Source: Pleomorphomonas carboxyditropha
GTDB taxonomy: Bacteria > Pseudomonadota > Alphaproteobacteria > Rhizobiales > Pleomorphomonadaceae
Reading direction: 5' to 3'
Length of the DNA stretch: 64,000 nucleotides
NCBI RefSeq assembly: GCF_002770725.1
Contig: NZ_NQVN01000015.1
Location: 55,620 to 119,619, forward strand
The position numbers and the translations under genes were made by a program. Position 1 is the stretch's first letter. Every line of letters begins with the position of its first letter. Below are positions 21,385 through 30,756 of this stretch, piece by piece. Under the pieces are notes generated by a model that saw only the letters and a program-made list of their open reading frames with translations, made no database searches and had not been told where the DNA came from.

Positions 21385-22568
21385 CAGCGATCCACCTCAC
21401 CAAACACGATGTCGATCGAGCCGAGCACGGCCGACACGTCGGCCAGGAGATGGCCGCGACACAGAAAATCCATGGCCTGAAGATGGGCGAAGCCGGGGGC
21501 GCGGATCTTGACGCGATAGGGCTTGTTGGTGCCGTCCGACACCAGATAGACGCCGAACTCGCCCTTGGGCGCCTCGACGGCGGCGTAGGCTTCGCCCTCG
21601 GGCACGCGGAAGCCTTCGGTATAGAGCTTGAAGTGATGGATCAGCGCTTCCATCGAGCGCTTCATCTCGGCGCGGCGCGGCGGGGCGAACTTGCCCTGGA
21701 GGGTCACCACCGGCCCCTTCTCGACCTTCAGAAGCGCGATGCACTGCCTCATGATGCGCACCGACTGCCGCATTTCCTCCATGCGGATATGGTAGCGATC
21801 GTAGCAGTCGCCGTTCTTGCCGACCGGGATGTCGAAGTCGAGCTCGCCGTAGATCTCGTAGGGCTGCGATTTCCGAAGGTCCCAGGCGGCGCCGGAACCA
21901 CGCACCATCACGCCCGAGAAGCCCCACTTCCAGGCGTCTTCCAGGCTGACGATGCCGATGTCGACGTTGCGCTGCTTGAAGATGCGGTTTTCGCTGAGGA
22001 GCGCGTCGAGGTCGTCGACGGTCTTCAGGAAGGGATCACACCACGCCTCGATGTCGGCGACGAGCTGGTCCGGCAGGTCCTGATGGACGCCGCCGGGACG
22101 GAAATAGGCGGCGTGCATGCGCGAGCCGGAGGCGCGCTCGTAGAAGATCATCAGCTTTTCGCGCTCTTCGAAGCCCCAGAGCGGCGGCGTCAGGGCACCG
22201 ACGTCCATCGCCTGGGTCGTCACGTTGAGCATGTGCGACAGGATGCGGCCGATCTCGGAATAGAGCACGCGGATGATCTGCGCCCGTCGCGGCACGACGA
22301 TGCCGGCGAGCCGCTCCACCGCCAGGCAGTAGGCGTGCTCCTGGTTCATCGGCGCGACGTAGTCGAGGCGGTCGAAATACGGCAGGCCCTGCAGGTAGGT
22401 GCGGGCCTCGATCAGCTTCTCGGTGCCGCGATGCAGCAGGCCGATATGCGGGTCGACGCGCTCGATCACCTCGCCATCCAGCTCGAGCACCAGGCGCAAC
22501 ACGCCGTGCGCCGACGGATGCTCCGGGCCGAAGTTGATGTTGAAGTTTCTGACCTGGGCTTCAGCCAT
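21384..22568 (-). CDS. nuoD: NADH-quinone oxidoreductase subunit D
   Basis: The 394-residue subunit forms the quinone-binding site with NuoB. It has the typical N-terminal [15 protein letters not shown], with the conserved His near the quinone, and the [17 protein letters not shown] and [15 protein letters not shown] stretches. NuoC and NuoD are separate genes here, not fused. It starts 13 bp after nuoC. Confidence 0.96.
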   Translation of the reverse strand: MAEAQVRNFNINFGPEHPSAHGVLRLVLELDGEVIERVDPHIGLLHRGTEKLIEARTYLQGLPYFDRLDYVAPMNQEHAYCLAVERLAGIVVPRRAQIIRVLYSEIGRILSHMLNVTTQAMDVGALTPPLWGFEEREKLMIFYERASGSRMHAAYFRPGGVHQDLPDQLVADIEAWCDPFLKTVDDLDALLSENRIFKQRNVDIGIVSLEDAWKWGFSGVMVRGSGAAWDLRKSQPYEIYGELDFDIPVGKNGDCYDRYHIRMEEMRQSVRIMRQCIALLKVEKGPVVTLQGKFAPPRRAEMKRSMEALIHHFKLYTEGFRVPEGEAYAAVEAPKGEFGVYLVSDGTNKPYRVKIRAPGFAHLQAMDFLCRGHLLADVSAVLGSIDIVFGEVDR

Positions 22569-22581
22569 CGATCAACGCGCC

Positions 22582-23187
22582 TCAGTTCGTCTTGACCTTC
22601 TCGTCGCCCGGCAGCACGTAGGTCGTGCCTTCCCAGGGCGACAGGAAGTCGAAATTGCGGAATTCCTGGTTGAGCCGCACCGGCTCGTAGACGACGCGCT
22701 TCTGTATGTCGTCGTAACGGACCTCGACATAGCCGGTCATCGGGAAATCCTTGCGGAGCGGATGGCCGTCGAAGCCGTAGTCGGTGAGCAGGCGGCGAAG
22801 CTCGGGATGGCCGGTGAACAGGATGCCGAACAGGTCGTAGGCCTCGCGCTCGAACCACTGCGCGCCCGGAAACACGCCGGAGATCGACGGCACCGGCGTC
22901 TCCTCGCCGGTGGTCACCTTGAGGCGAAGGCGGGCATTCCGGCTCGGCGACAGCAGGTGGTAGACGACGTCGAAGCGCTCGGGCCGCTCGGGATAGTCGA
23001 CGCCGCAGACATCGATGATGCTGATGAAGGCGAGCTCCGGCGCGTCGCGCAGCCGCGTCACCACGTCGACGATGCGGTCGCGCGCCACGACGGCCGTCAC
23101 TTCGCCATAGGCGACGTTCACCGACACCGCGTCGGCACCGAGGGTGCCGGCGACGGCCAGGGCCAGTTCATTCGGGGCTTCGCTCAT
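22582..23187 (-). CDS. nuoC: NADH-quinone oxidoreductase subunit C
   Basis: This 201-residue subunit (30-kDa type) shows the signature [21 protein letters not shown], followed by [14 protein letters not shown] and a C-terminus ending in the family manner. It helps assemble the peripheral arm. It starts with ATG at 23185-23187, 23 bp after nuoB. Confidence 0.96.
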   Translation of the reverse strand: MSEAPNELALAVAGTLGADAVSVNVAYGEVTAVVARDRIVDVVTRLRDAPELAFISIIDVCGVDYPERPERFDVVYHLLSPSRNARLRLKVTTGEETPVPSISGVFPGAQWFEREAYDLFGILFTGHPELRRLLTDYGFDGHPLRKDFPMTGYVEVRYDDIQKRVVYEPVRLNQEFRNFDFLSPWEGTTYVLPGDEKVKTN

Positions 23188-23210
23188 GTTTCACCCAGCC
23201 TCGTTGTCCC

Positions 23211-23789
23211 TCAGCGCTCGATGGTGCCGGTGCGGCGGATCTTCTTCTGAAGAAGCAGCACGCCATAGAGCAGCGCCTCGGCGGTCGGCGGACAGCCCGG
23301 CACGTAGACGTCGACCGGCACCACCCGGTCGCAGCCGCGCACCACCGCATAGGAATAGTGATAATACCCGCCGCCGTTGGCGCAGGACCCCATGGAGATG
23401 ACGTAACGCGGCTCCGGCATCTGGTCGTAGACCTTGCGGAGCGCCGGCGCCATCTTGTTGGTCAGCGTGCCGGCGACGATCATCACGTCGGACTGGCGCG
23501 GCGACGCGCGCGGCGCGAAGCCGAAGCGCTCCATGTCGTAGCGTGGCATCGACGCCTGCATCATCTCGACGGCGCAGCAGGCGAGACCGAACTGCATCCA
23601 CATCAGCGAGCCGGTGCGCGCCCAGTGGATCAGCTCTTCGGTCGACGTGACAAGCCAGCCCTTGTCGGCCAGCTCGTCGTTGATGCCGGTGAAGAAGCCG
23701 TCGTCGGCGCCGAGCGGCTTGCCGGTACGGGGATCGACGATGCCCTTGGGAGCGGGCGACACCAGGGTTTCTCTCGGGCTCAGTCCCAT
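23211..23789 (-). CDS. nuoB: NADH-quinone oxidoreductase subunit B (cluster N2)
   Basis: The 192-residue subunit carries the terminal [4Fe-4S] cluster N2 through the tandem cysteines in [17 protein letters not shown] and [11 protein letters not shown] chose the ATG at 23787-23789, giving the N-terminus [10 protein letters not shown] that I know from relatives; a GTG seven codons upstream is possible but less likely. The start lies within the end of nuoA, overlapping by 10 bp. Confidence 0.95.
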   Translation of the reverse strand: MGLSPRETLVSPAPKGIVDPRTGKPLGADDGFFTGINDELADKGWLVTSTEELIHWARTGSLMWMQFGLACCAVEMMQASMPRYDMERFGFAPRASPRQSDVMIVAGTLTNKMAPALRKVYDQMPEPRYVISMGSCANGGGYYHYSYAVVRGCDRVVPVDVYVPGCPPTAEALLYGVLLLQKKIRRTGTIER

Positions 23790-24145
23790 TCCAGCGCCCC
23801 CTTCTTCCACTCATAGGCGAAACCGATGGTCAGCACGCCGAGGAAGACCATCATCGACCAGAAGCCGAACAGCCCGACCTCCTTGAAGGCCACGGCCCAG
23901 GGGAACAGGAAGGCGACTTCCAGGTCGAAGATGACGAACAGGATCGACACCAGATAGAAGCGCACGTCGAACTTCATGCGGGCGTCGTCGAAGGCGTTGA
24001 AGCCGCACTCGTAGGCCGACAACTTTTCCGGATCGGGATTCTTGAACGCCAGCAGGAAGGGCGACACCAGGAGCGCCAGACCGATGACCAGCGCCACGCC
24101 GAGGAAAATGATCACCGGCAGGTAGTCCCGAAGGAGTTCATCCAT
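23780..24145 (-). CDS. nuoA: NADH-quinone oxidoreductase subunit A
   Basis: The 121-residue membrane subunit has three helices and the conserved Cys-containing loop [23 protein letters not shown], and is the first gene of the complex I operon. The ATG at 24143-24145 follows ACGAGG on the minus strand and gives the usual length; the in-frame extension upstream is not hydrophobic and unsupported. The operon promoter should lie in the 245-bp gap shared with ilvA. Confidence 0.95.
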   Translation of the reverse strand: MDELLRDYLPVIIFLGVALVIGLALLVSPFLLAFKNPDPEKLSAYECGFNAFDDARMKFDVRFYLVSILFVIFDLEVAFLFPWAVAFKEVGLFGFWSMMVFLGVLTIGFAYEWKKGALEWD

Positions 24146-24390
24146 TGTGACCTCGTTGGTTCGGACGCAACCCGTTTGCGCATCGCAACAATTTCGTGAG
24201 GAGTCGCGCGGGGTCGCCGAATTGCTTGTGGCACGGTTAGCGGATAGACCTTCACTTCGCAAGGGCGTCGAAGGTCCCTTGCTAAGGTTTATTACGCTCA
24301 GGGGTATCCCAGAGACAATCACAGAATCTTGACTTAAAAAGGCATGTTTTCACAAGGGAGGCGCCCTCTCCGCCCCTGCCGGTGGATGCG
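24146..24390. promoter_or_regulatory. Divergent intergenic region nuoA / ilvA with stem-loop
   Basis: This 245-bp gap must hold the nuo promoter (minus) and the ilvA promoter (plus). It contains the inverted repeat GCAAGGG-N10-CCCTTGC (24259-24282), extendable to CTT/AAG with one mismatch. TTGACT at 24329-24334 on the plus strand could be a -35 element for ilvA, but no good -10 follows. I could not locate the nuo promoter by eye. Confidence 0.4.
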
Positions 24391-25641
24391 ATGGCAAAAG
24401 ACGTGGAAAAACAAATGAACGACGTCGATAAACCGGTCACTCTCGACCGCATCCGGGCCGCCCGGCAAGCGATTTCCAGTCAGGTGATGCATACCCCGTT
24501 CCTGCCGGCGCCGCGGCTCGACCGGCTGACCGGGGCGGAGGTGTTCGTCAAATACGAGAACCTTCAGGTGACATCCGCCTTCAAGGAGCGCGGCGCGCTG
24601 AACCGGCTTCTGACTCTTACGGCCGACGAGCGGCGACGCGGCGTCATCGCCATGTCGGCCGGCAACCACGCCCAGGCGGTCGCCTATCACGCGGTGCGGC
24701 TCGGCATCGCGCCGACCATCGTCATGCCGGTGACGACGCCGCACGTGAAAGTGTCGGCGACGGCCGGCTACGGCGCCCGCGTCGTCCTCGAGGGAGAGAC
24801 GGTGGCCGAGGCGGCCCTGGCGGCCGAGCGGATCGGCGCCGAGGAGAATCTCGTCTTCATTCATCCCTATGACGACGGCGACGTGATCGCCGGCCAGGGC
24901 ACGCTGGCGCTGGAAATGCTGGAAGAACGGCCGGACCTCGACGTCATCGCCGTGCCGGTGGGCGGCGGCGGCCTGATCGCCGGCATGGCGACCGCCGCCA
25001 AGGCGCTGAAGCCGGACATCCGCGTGATCGGCGTCGAGACGCGCATGTATCCGTCGATGTGGGCGGCGGTGAAGGGCATCGACGCCATGGCCGGCGGCGC
25101 GACGCTGGCCGAGGGCATCGCCGTCAAGGTGGCCGGGCGGCAGACTCTGCCGGTGGTGCGCGAGCTCGTCGACACCATCGTGCTGGTCGACGAGAGCCAC
25201 CTCGAACGGGCGGTCAACGCCTATCTCACGCTGCAGAAGACCATGGCGGAAGGCGCCGGCGCCGCCGGTCTCGCGGCGATGTTCGCCGAACCCGATCTCT
25301 TCCGCGGCCGGAAGGTCGGCCTCGTGCTGTCGGGCGGCAACATCGACCCGCGCATTCTCGCCTCGATCATGATGCGCGAGCTCGCCCGCGAGGAGAAGAT
25401 CGTCGCCATCCGCCTCGCCATTCCCGACCGGCCGGGCACGCTGGGCGCCATCACCACGCTGATCGGCGATGCCGGCGGCAACATCCTCGAGGTGTCGCAC
25501 CGCCGCACCGTGCTGGAAATCCCGGCCAAGGGCGCCTCGCTCGACATCACGCTCGAGGCGCGCGACGGCCACCACGCCGAGGAAATCATCGCGGCGCTCA
25601 GGGCAAAAGGCTACGGCGTCGAGCGGAAATCCGCCGAATAG
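24391..25641 (+). CDS. ilvA: Threonine ammonia-lyase (threonine dehydratase)
   Basis: The enzyme (416 residues from the ATG at 24391) is a fold type II PLP protein that deaminates threonine to 2-oxobutanoate for isoleucine synthesis or threonine breakdown. The PLP lysine is in TSAFKERGA, the phosphate loop is GGGGLIAG, and residues from about 330 form a single ACT-like regulatory domain. One ACT domain instead of the two of E. coli biosynthetic IlvA is the short form common in this class. GTG at 24382 and ATG at 24415 are other possible starts; none has a strong ribosome site. Confidence 0.88.
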   Translation: MAKDVEKQMNDVDKPVTLDRIRAARQAISSQVMHTPFLPAPRLDRLTGAEVFVKYENLQVTSAFKERGALNRLLTLTADERRRGVIAMSAGNHAQAVAYHAVRLGIAPTIVMPVTTPHVKVSATAGYGARVVLEGETVAEAALAAERIGAEENLVFIHPYDDGDVIAGQGTLALEMLEERPDLDVIAVPVGGGGLIAGMATAAKALKPDIRVIGVETRMYPSMWAAVKGIDAMAGGATLAEGIAVKVAGRQTLPVVRELVDTIVLVDESHLERAVNAYLTLQKTMAEGAGAAGLAAMFAEPDLFRGRKVGLVLSGGNIDPRILASIMMRELAREEKIVAIRLAIPDRPGTLGAITTLIGDAGGNILEVSHRRTVLEIPAKGASLDITLEARDGHHAEEIIAALRAKGYGVERKSAE

Positions 25642-25719
25642 ACGGCATCCGGACCCGCGGCGCATTGAAGTCGCCGGCCGCATTCCCATATGCGGCTCAT
25701 CGTTCCCGAGGAGACTTGC

Positions 25720-26193
25720 ATGTCCAACCGGACCTATGACGCCGCCGACTACATCATCGACGAAGGCCGGCCCGGCCCGGGCGCCGTCAGCGGCATCCGC
25801 ACGCGCCGCGTGCTGGCTTTCCTGATCGACGCCGTCATCATCGCCCTGCTTACCTTCGCGGTCGGCGTGGTGGTGTTCTTCCTCGGCATCGTGACGCTCG
25901 GCCTCGGCTGGATGCTCTATCCGATCCTCTGGCCGGCGGTGGCGCTCGTCTATTGCGCCTTCTCCCTCGGCGGTCCGCATTCCGCGACGGTGGGCATGCG
26001 CACCCAGGGCATCGAGGCGCGCTTCATGGACGGCAGCCGCCTCAACCCGGGCATCGCCGCCATCCACGCCGTGCTGTTCTATTTCTCCATGTCGGTCCTG
26101 ACGCCGCTGGTGCTGCTGGTGTCGCTGTTCACCGAGAACAAGCGCCTGCTGCACGACATCGTGCTCGGCGTCATCTTCGTCAACCGGTACTGA
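25720..26193 (+). CDS. RDD family membrane protein
   Basis: This 157-residue protein has an RDD domain: TRRVLAFLIDAVIIALL opens the first helix with the conserved Arg and Asp, and GMRTQGIE and NKRLLHDIVLGV follow. About three to four helices are predicted (about residues 30-50, 55-80, 112-132). RDD proteins are inner-membrane proteins with poorly known, often transport-related roles. The ATG at 25720 follows GAGGAG at seven bases. It lies 78 bp after ilvA on the same strand and may be co-transcribed. Confidence 0.87.
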   Translation: MSNRTYDAADYIIDEGRPGPGAVSGIRTRRVLAFLIDAVIIALLTFAVGVVVFFLGIVTLGLGWMLYPILWPAVALVYCAFSLGGPHSATVGMRTQGIEARFMDGSRLNPGIAAIHAVLFYFSMSVLTPLVLLVSLFTENKRLLHDIVLGVIFVNRY

Positions 26194-26231
26194 CTTTCGG
26201 CCTCGGTGTGCTCGGGCACACCGCTTCCGTT

Positions 26232-26273
26232 GATCTTGGTATCTCGCCAGAGCCGGCGAAAGATGCCAAGATC
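26232..26273. promoter_or_regulatory. Long imperfect hairpin before bpt
   Basis: The 106-bp gap between the RDD gene and bpt holds a 42-nt hairpin: GATCTTGGTATCT (26232-26244) pairs with AGATGCCAAGATC (26261-26273) with one G-T pair, and the loop contains a second stem CGCC/GGCG. No T-tract follows on either strand, so it is not a simple terminator; it may be a leader structure or a cruciform. A shorter hairpin GGTGTG/CACACC lies at 26204-26221. Confidence 0.5.
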
Positions 26274-26299
26274 GGCCGAACAGACCGACGCATGAAGCC

Positions 26300-27073
26300 A
26301 TGACGCAACATCCGACCGACGCGCCTCAATTCTTCCTGACCGCGCCGTCCGCCTGTCCCTACCTGCCGGGAAAGACGGAGCGCAAGGTGTTTACGCATAT
26401 GGTGGGCGAACGCGCCGCCGCGATGAACTCCATCCTGAGCCACGGCGGGTTCCGCCGCAGCCAGAACATCGCCTACCGGCCGGCCTGCGAGGATTGCCGC
26501 TCCTGCGTGTCGGTGCGCGTGCGCGTCGACGATTTCCGGCCCGACAAGAGCCAGCGGCGCAACTATGCGCGCAACAGCCACCTGATCGGCGCCGAGCTGC
26601 CGCCGGCGGCGAGCGGCGAGCAATATTCGCTCTTCCGCTCCTATCTCGACGCGCGCCACGCCGATGGCGGCATGGTGGACATGACGGTGGGTGACTACGC
26701 CGCCATGGTGGAGGAGACGCACGTGTCGACCATGATGGTCGAGTACCGGCGGCGCGGCATCAACACCTTCCTGAACGGCATGGGCGACGGCCCGCTGATC
26801 GGCGCCGCCCTGACCGACGTGCTGATCGACGGCCTGTCCATGGTCTATTCGTTCTACGAGCCCGACATGCAGAGCGACGGGCTCGGAACGTTCATGATCC
26901 TCGACCACATCGAGCGGACGCGGCGGCGCGGCCTGCCCTATCTTTACCTTGGTTACTGGGTACAGGGCTCGCGCAAGATGGACTACAAGCGCCGCTACAA
27001 ACCCCTGGAATACCTGACCTCCACCGGCTGGGCGATCCTGCCCGAAGAACCGGACGAGGCCGAGTTCGCGTAA
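26300..27073 (+). CDS. bpt: Aspartate/glutamate leucyltransferase (arginyltransferase family)
   Basis: The 257-residue protein matches the bacterial Bpt/ATE family, which adds leucine from Leu-tRNA to proteins with N-terminal Asp or Glu and so marks them for ClpS/ClpAP degradation (N-degron pathway). The N-terminal ATE domain has [12 protein letters not shown] and the cysteine cluster [10 protein letters not shown], and the C-terminal GNAT-like domain has [10 protein letters not shown] and [17 protein letters not shown]. The ATG at 26300 gives the usual length. Substrate specificity is taken from the family. Confidence 0.92.
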   Translation: MTQHPTDAPQFFLTAPSACPYLPGKTERKVFTHMVGERAAAMNSILSHGGFRRSQNIAYRPACEDCRSCVSVRVRVDDFRPDKSQRRNYARNSHLIGAELPPAASGEQYSLFRSYLDARHADGGMVDMTVGDYAAMVEETHVSTMMVEYRRRGINTFLNGMGDGPLIGAALTDVLIDGLSMVYSFYEPDMQSDGLGTFMILDHIERTRRRGLPYLYLGYWVQGSRKMDYKRRYKPLEYLTSTGWAILPEEPDEAEFA

Positions 27074-27175
27074 AGGACCATCCCGAGGTCCGAAGCAAGG
27101 AATCGGTCGGGTCGATGCGGCGGCCTCGTTCGTTGTTTTTCGCATCCGCCTTCACCAGAAAGCCGGCATTTTCGG

Positions 27176-27222
27176 GTGGGTGCTCAAGCTTTTCCGGCCC
27201 GAGTTCGGCCGGCAGCACCCAC
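27176..27222 (+). promoter_or_regulatory. Leader hairpin directly before the cysK ribosome site
   Basis: A perfect 9-bp stem GTGGGTGCT (27176-27184) with AGCACCCAC (27214-27222) encloses a second stem CCGGCC/GGCCGG (27194-27199 with 27207-27212). The CGGAGG ribosome site starts right at the hairpin foot (27222-27227). The position would let the structure influence cysK translation or transcription. I match it to no known riboswitch class. Confidence 0.5.
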
Positions 27223-27236
27223 GGAGGCGCGTCCCA

Positions 27237-28268
27237 ATGACCAACAGCATCCTCGATACCATCGGCAACACCCCGCTGATCCGCCTTCGCCGCGCATCGG
27301 AAGCGACGGGTTGCGAGATCCTCGGCAAGGCGGAGTTCATGAACCCCGGCCAGTCGGTGAAGGATCGGGCCGCCCTCTATATCATCCGCGATGCGCTGGC
27401 GACCGGGCGCCTGCAGCCGGGCGGCACCGTCGTCGAGGGGACCGCTGGCAACACCGGCATCGGCCTGGCGCTGGTCGGCGGCGCCCTCGGCCTCAAGACG
27501 GTGATCGTCATTCCCGAAACGCAGTCGCAGGAGAAGAAGGACTACCTCCGCATGGTCGGCGCTGAGCTGGTGGAAGTGCCGGCCGTCCCCTACCGCAACC
27601 CCGACAACTACGTGAAACTGTCTGGCCGCCTTGCCGACCAGCTTGCCAGGACCGAGCCGCACGGCGCCATCTGGGCCAATCAGTTCGACAACGTCGTCAA
27701 CCGGCAGGCCCACATCGAGACGACGGCGCGCGAGATCTTCGAGCAGACCGACGGCAAGGTCGACGGCTTCATCTGCGCCGTCGGCTCCGGCGGTACGCTG
27801 GCCGGCGTCGGCATCGGCCTCAAGGACCTGAAGCCGGCCGTCAAGATCGGCCTCGCCGACCCGCACGGCGCCGCCCTCCATGCCTGGTACACGGCCGGCG
27901 AGCTGAAGGCCGAGGGCTCCTCGATCACCGAGGGTATCGGACAGGGCCGGATCACCGCCAATCTCGAAGGCGCGCCGGTCGATTTCTCCTGGCGCATTTC
28001 GGACGAGGAAGCGCTCGCCGTGCTGTTCGATCTCGTGGAGCACGAGGGGCTCTGCCTCGGCGGCTCCTCGGGCATCAATGTCGCCGGCGCCATGGCCCTC
28101 GCCCGGGAACTCGGCCCGGGACACACCATCGTCACCGTGCTTTGCGACGGTGGCGCACGCTACGCGTCGAAGCTCTACAGCCCGGCATTCCTGAGGAGCA
28201 AGAACCTGCCGGTGCCCGACTGGCTCGATGCTCCGAGGAAATTCAGGCCGCCGTTCGAGGCGGCGTGA
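27237..28268 (+). CDS. cysK: Cysteine synthase A (O-acetylserine sulfhydrylase)
   Basis: The 343-residue PLP enzyme makes cysteine from O-acetylserine and sulfide. The PLP lysine is in NPGQSVKDRAAL, the substrate loop is EGTAGNTGIGLAL, and the phosphate-binding loop is GSGGTLAGV. It is about 20-30 residues longer than E. coli CysK and belongs to a longer alphaproteobacterial type. The C-terminus has GGSSGINVAGA and LCDGGARYASKLY. The ATG at 27237 follows CGGAGG at 27222-27227. Alanyl-tRNA editing and sulfurtransferase genes follow on the same strand with gaps of 13 and 22 bp, suggesting one transcript. Confidence 0.92.
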   Translation: MTNSILDTIGNTPLIRLRRASEATGCEILGKAEFMNPGQSVKDRAALYIIRDALATGRLQPGGTVVEGTAGNTGIGLALVGGALGLKTVIVIPETQSQEKKDYLRMVGAELVEVPAVPYRNPDNYVKLSGRLADQLARTEPHGAIWANQFDNVVNRQAHIETTAREIFEQTDGKVDGFICAVGSGGTLAGVGIGLKDLKPAVKIGLADPHGAALHAWYTAGELKAEGSSITEGIGQGRITANLEGAPVDFSWRISDEEALAVLFDLVEHEGLCLGGSSGINVAGAMALARELGPGHTIVTVLCDGGARYASKLYSPAFLRSKNLPVPDWLDAPRKFRPPFEAA

Positions 28269-28281
28269 CGGAGGAAAAGCG

Positions 28282-29016
28282 ATGACCGAGGCTTTGTACC
28301 TCGAGAACCCCTACCTTGAACTCGTCGAGGCGACGGTGACCGCCGTCTGCACCGACGGAAACCTCTATGTCGACCGGTCGATCTTCTACCCGCAAGGCGG
28401 CGGCCAGCCCGGCGACAGCGGGTCGATCGAATGGGGGACTGGGTTCAGGACGAACATCAAGAATGCCGTCTACAGCCCTGACAGATCATCCATTATTCTC
28501 ATTCCGGAAGAGGGGCAGGACCTGCCGCAATTCGGCCAGACCATCATCCAGCACGTCGATTGGCCGCGCCGCTACGACCTGATGCGCATGCACACGGCCA
28601 TGCACCTTCTGTCCGTGGTGCTGCCCTATCCGGTCACCGGCGGCCAGGTGGGCGTCGAGGAGGGCCGGCTCGACTTCGACCTTCCCGACGGCGAGACGGT
28701 GGAGAAGGTGTCGGCGACGGCCGCTCTCAACGCGCTGATCCGCGCCGATCACGCCGTCACCACCGAGTGGATCACCGACGACGAGTTGGCCGCCAATCCC
28801 GCCCTCGTCAAGACGATGAAGGTGAAGCCGCCGACGGGAGCCGGCCGGGTGCGCCTCGTCCGCATCGGCGCCGACATCGACCTGCAGCCCTGCGGCGGCA
28901 CGCACGTCAAGTCGACGGGCGAGATCGGCGAGATGCATATCGCCAAGATCGAGAACAAAGGCCGCATCAACCGCCGCGTTCGCCTGCGTTTCGGCCCGTC
29001 GGCCGAAGCCGCGTAA
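28282..29016 (+). CDS. Alanyl-tRNA editing protein (AlaX-like)
   Basis: This 244-residue protein is a free-standing editing domain related to the second half of alanyl-tRNA synthetase; such proteins hydrolyse Ser or Gly wrongly attached to tRNA-Ala. The N-terminal part has FYPQGGGQPGDSG, and the zinc motif is HxxxH in MRMHTAMHLLS plus CGGTHVKSTGEIG near the C-terminus. The ATG at 28282 follows GGAGG. The gene sits between cysK and sseA, so a link with cysteine or sulfur metabolism is possible but only inferred. Confidence 0.88.
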   Translation: MTEALYLENPYLELVEATVTAVCTDGNLYVDRSIFYPQGGGQPGDSGSIEWGTGFRTNIKNAVYSPDRSSIILIPEEGQDLPQFGQTIIQHVDWPRRYDLMRMHTAMHLLSVVLPYPVTGGQVGVEEGRLDFDLPDGETVEKVSATAALNALIRADHAVTTEWITDDELAANPALVKTMKVKPPTGAGRVRLVRIGADIDLQPCGGTHVKSTGEIGEMHIAKIENKGRINRRVRLRFGPSAEAA

Positions 29017-29038
29017 GCCAATTCTTCCGGAGATCCCC

Positions 29039-29884
29039 ATGCCCGTGCACCCCGACAGCCATTTCGTCACCGCCGACTGGCTCCTGCGCCATATCGACGA
29101 TCCCGATGTGATCGCCGTCGACGGTTCCTGGCACATGCCGGCGGCCGGTCGCAGCGGCCGGGCCGACTATGTCGCCGGTCACATTCCCGGCGCCGTGTTC
29201 TTCGACCTCGACGCCATCGCCGACACCGCTTCGCCGTTGCCGCACATGCTGCCGGCGCCGGAGGCGTTCGCCGCCGCCGTTGGCGCGCTCGGCATCCGCG
29301 AAACCCAGACCATCGTCGTCTACGACAGCGTCGGCCTGTTCTCGGCGGCGCGCGTCTGGTGGAGCTTCCGGATCATGGGCGCGCGCGACGTGGTGCTGCT
29401 CGACGGCGGCCTGCCCGCCTGGATCGCCGAAGGGCTGCCGCTCGAGGCCGGCGAGCCATCCCGCGCGCCGGCGGTGTTCGCGCCGCGTTTCGACCCCACG
29501 GCCGTCCGCAGCTTCGAAGAGGTGAAGGCGGCGCTCGGCGGCGGAACCCAAATCGTCGACGCCCGGTCGGCCGCCCGCTTCTACGGCCGCGAGCCGGAAC
29601 CCCGCGCCGGCCTTCGGTCCGGGCATATGCCGGGAGCCGTCAGCCTGCCGTTCGGAGAGACGATCGAGGGCGGACGGCTCAAGTCGGCCGCCGATCTCCA
29701 GGCGCTTTTCGCGGCGCGCGGCGTCGATCCGGACAAACCGGTGATCGCCAGCTGCGGCTCGGGCGTGTCGGCCGCGGTCATCGCGCTCGCCCTCGACGTG
29801 GTCGGCGCGCGCGATGTCGCCATCTACGACGGCTCCTGGACCGAATGGGGCGGCCGCTCCGACGCGCCGGTGGTCACCGCCTGA
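29039..29884 (+). CDS. sseA: 3-mercaptopyruvate/thiosulfate sulfurtransferase
   Basis: The 281-residue enzyme has two rhodanese domains, the first non-catalytic and the second carrying the active cysteine in ASCGSGVSA, close to the CGSGVTA loop of mercaptopyruvate sulfurtransferases. It moves sulfur from 3-mercaptopyruvate or thiosulfate to acceptors. The ATG at 29039 follows CCGGAGA. Its last 61 bp overlap the 3' end of the convergent DUF502 gene. Confidence 0.9.
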   Translation: MPVHPDSHFVTADWLLRHIDDPDVIAVDGSWHMPAAGRSGRADYVAGHIPGAVFFDLDAIADTASPLPHMLPAPEAFAAAVGALGIRETQTIVVYDSVGLFSAARVWWSFRIMGARDVVLLDGGLPAWIAEGLPLEAGEPSRAPAVFAPRFDPTAVRSFEEVKAALGGGTQIVDARSAARFYGREPEPRAGLRSGHMPGAVSLPFGETIEGGRLKSAADLQALFAARGVDPDKPVIASCGSGVSAAVIALALDVVGARDVAIYDGSWTEWGGRSDAPVVTA

Positions 29885-30540
29885 CGGGAATTGCCCTTCG
29901 ACAGCGTCCGGATAAGGCTTTCGGCGGCATCGGCCGACTGCGCGGTGACGAGCCCGAAGGAGATGACGAACTTGGCGGCATCCTCGACCGTCATGTCGAG
30001 GATGACGACATCCTCGCGGCGGATGAACACCAGATAGCCGCCGGTCGGGTTGGGCGTGGTCGGCACGTAGACGGTGAGCATGTCGTCGCCGCCTTCCAGC
30101 CGCTCCGCCACCTCGCCGCGCGTCGTGCCGGCGACGAAGCCGATGGTCCAGATGCCGGCATGGGGAAAGCGCACCAGGGCCGCCTGCTTGAAGGCGTTGC
30201 CCTTGTCGGCCAGCACCGACGAGAAGATCTGCTTCAGCCCCTTGTAGAGGTTGCGCACCAGCGGCATGCGCTCGACCAGTTCCTCGGAGAAGGAAAAGAT
30301 CGAGGCGCCGACGATATTGGCCGTCAGAAAGCCGATCAGCGTGATGACGAAGACGGCGACCACCAGGCCGTAGCCGGGAATGCGGAAGGGCAGATAGGTG
30401 TCGGGATTGTAGGCGGCGGGCAGGTAGGGCTTCACCCAACTGTCGATCCACGACACCATCGACCAGGTGATGTAGAGGGTGATGCCGGCCGGACCGGCCA
30501 CCAGAAGACCGGTGAGGAAGTAGTTCCTAAGTCTCGCCAC
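29824..30540 (-). CDS. DUF502 family membrane protein
   Basis: The 238-residue protein begins LRNYFLTGLLVAGPAGITLY, the typical DUF502 start, with two membrane helices (about residues 8-30 and 55-77), then a soluble domain with VRNLYKGLKQIFSS, GIWTIGFVAG and VYVPTTPNPTGGYLVF. Family function is unknown. The start is a GTG at 30538-30540 with GGAAGG about ten bases upstream, and no ATG is available before the first helix. The last 20 or so residues are encoded in the overlap with sseA. Confidence 0.88.
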   Translation of the reverse strand: MARLRNYFLTGLLVAGPAGITLYITWSMVSWIDSWVKPYLPAAYNPDTYLPFRIPGYGLVVAVFVITLIGFLTANIVGASIFSFSEELVERMPLVRNLYKGLKQIFSSVLADKGNAFKQAALVRFPHAGIWTIGFVAGTTRGEVAERLEGGDDMLTVYVPTTPNPTGGYLVFIRREDVVILDMTVEDAAKFVISFGLVTAQSADAAESLIRTLSKGNSRQAVTTGASERPPHSVQEPS

Positions 30541-30756
30541 GCCGCCGGTCCTTCCGATTCATCGCCCGATTGAGTCCCATATTGCCCGCGCATGGGGAAC
30601 AAGTGAAGTTTTCCATTCGATCGGGCCGTCTTTCCCGGTCGCCAATGGCTTACCCCACCAAACACTCGTGGGTAAGCGCGCCAACGAAGGCCGGCGGCGA
30701 CTCATTGTCCTTGAGTGAATCGGCTTCCTCATCCTTTATGAAAGAGACTGGCCGAA
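30541..30756. promoter_or_regulatory. Divergent region with two inverted repeats
   Basis: The 216-bp gap between the DUF502 gene (minus) and the SPOR-like gene (plus) contains an inverted repeat GCTTACCC(C)AC (30648-30658) with GTGGGTAAGC (30668-30677), and a shorter ACTCA-N7-TGAGT (30700-30716). The first is large enough to be an operator or a stem-loop. No convincing promoter hexamers were found. Confidence 0.4.
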
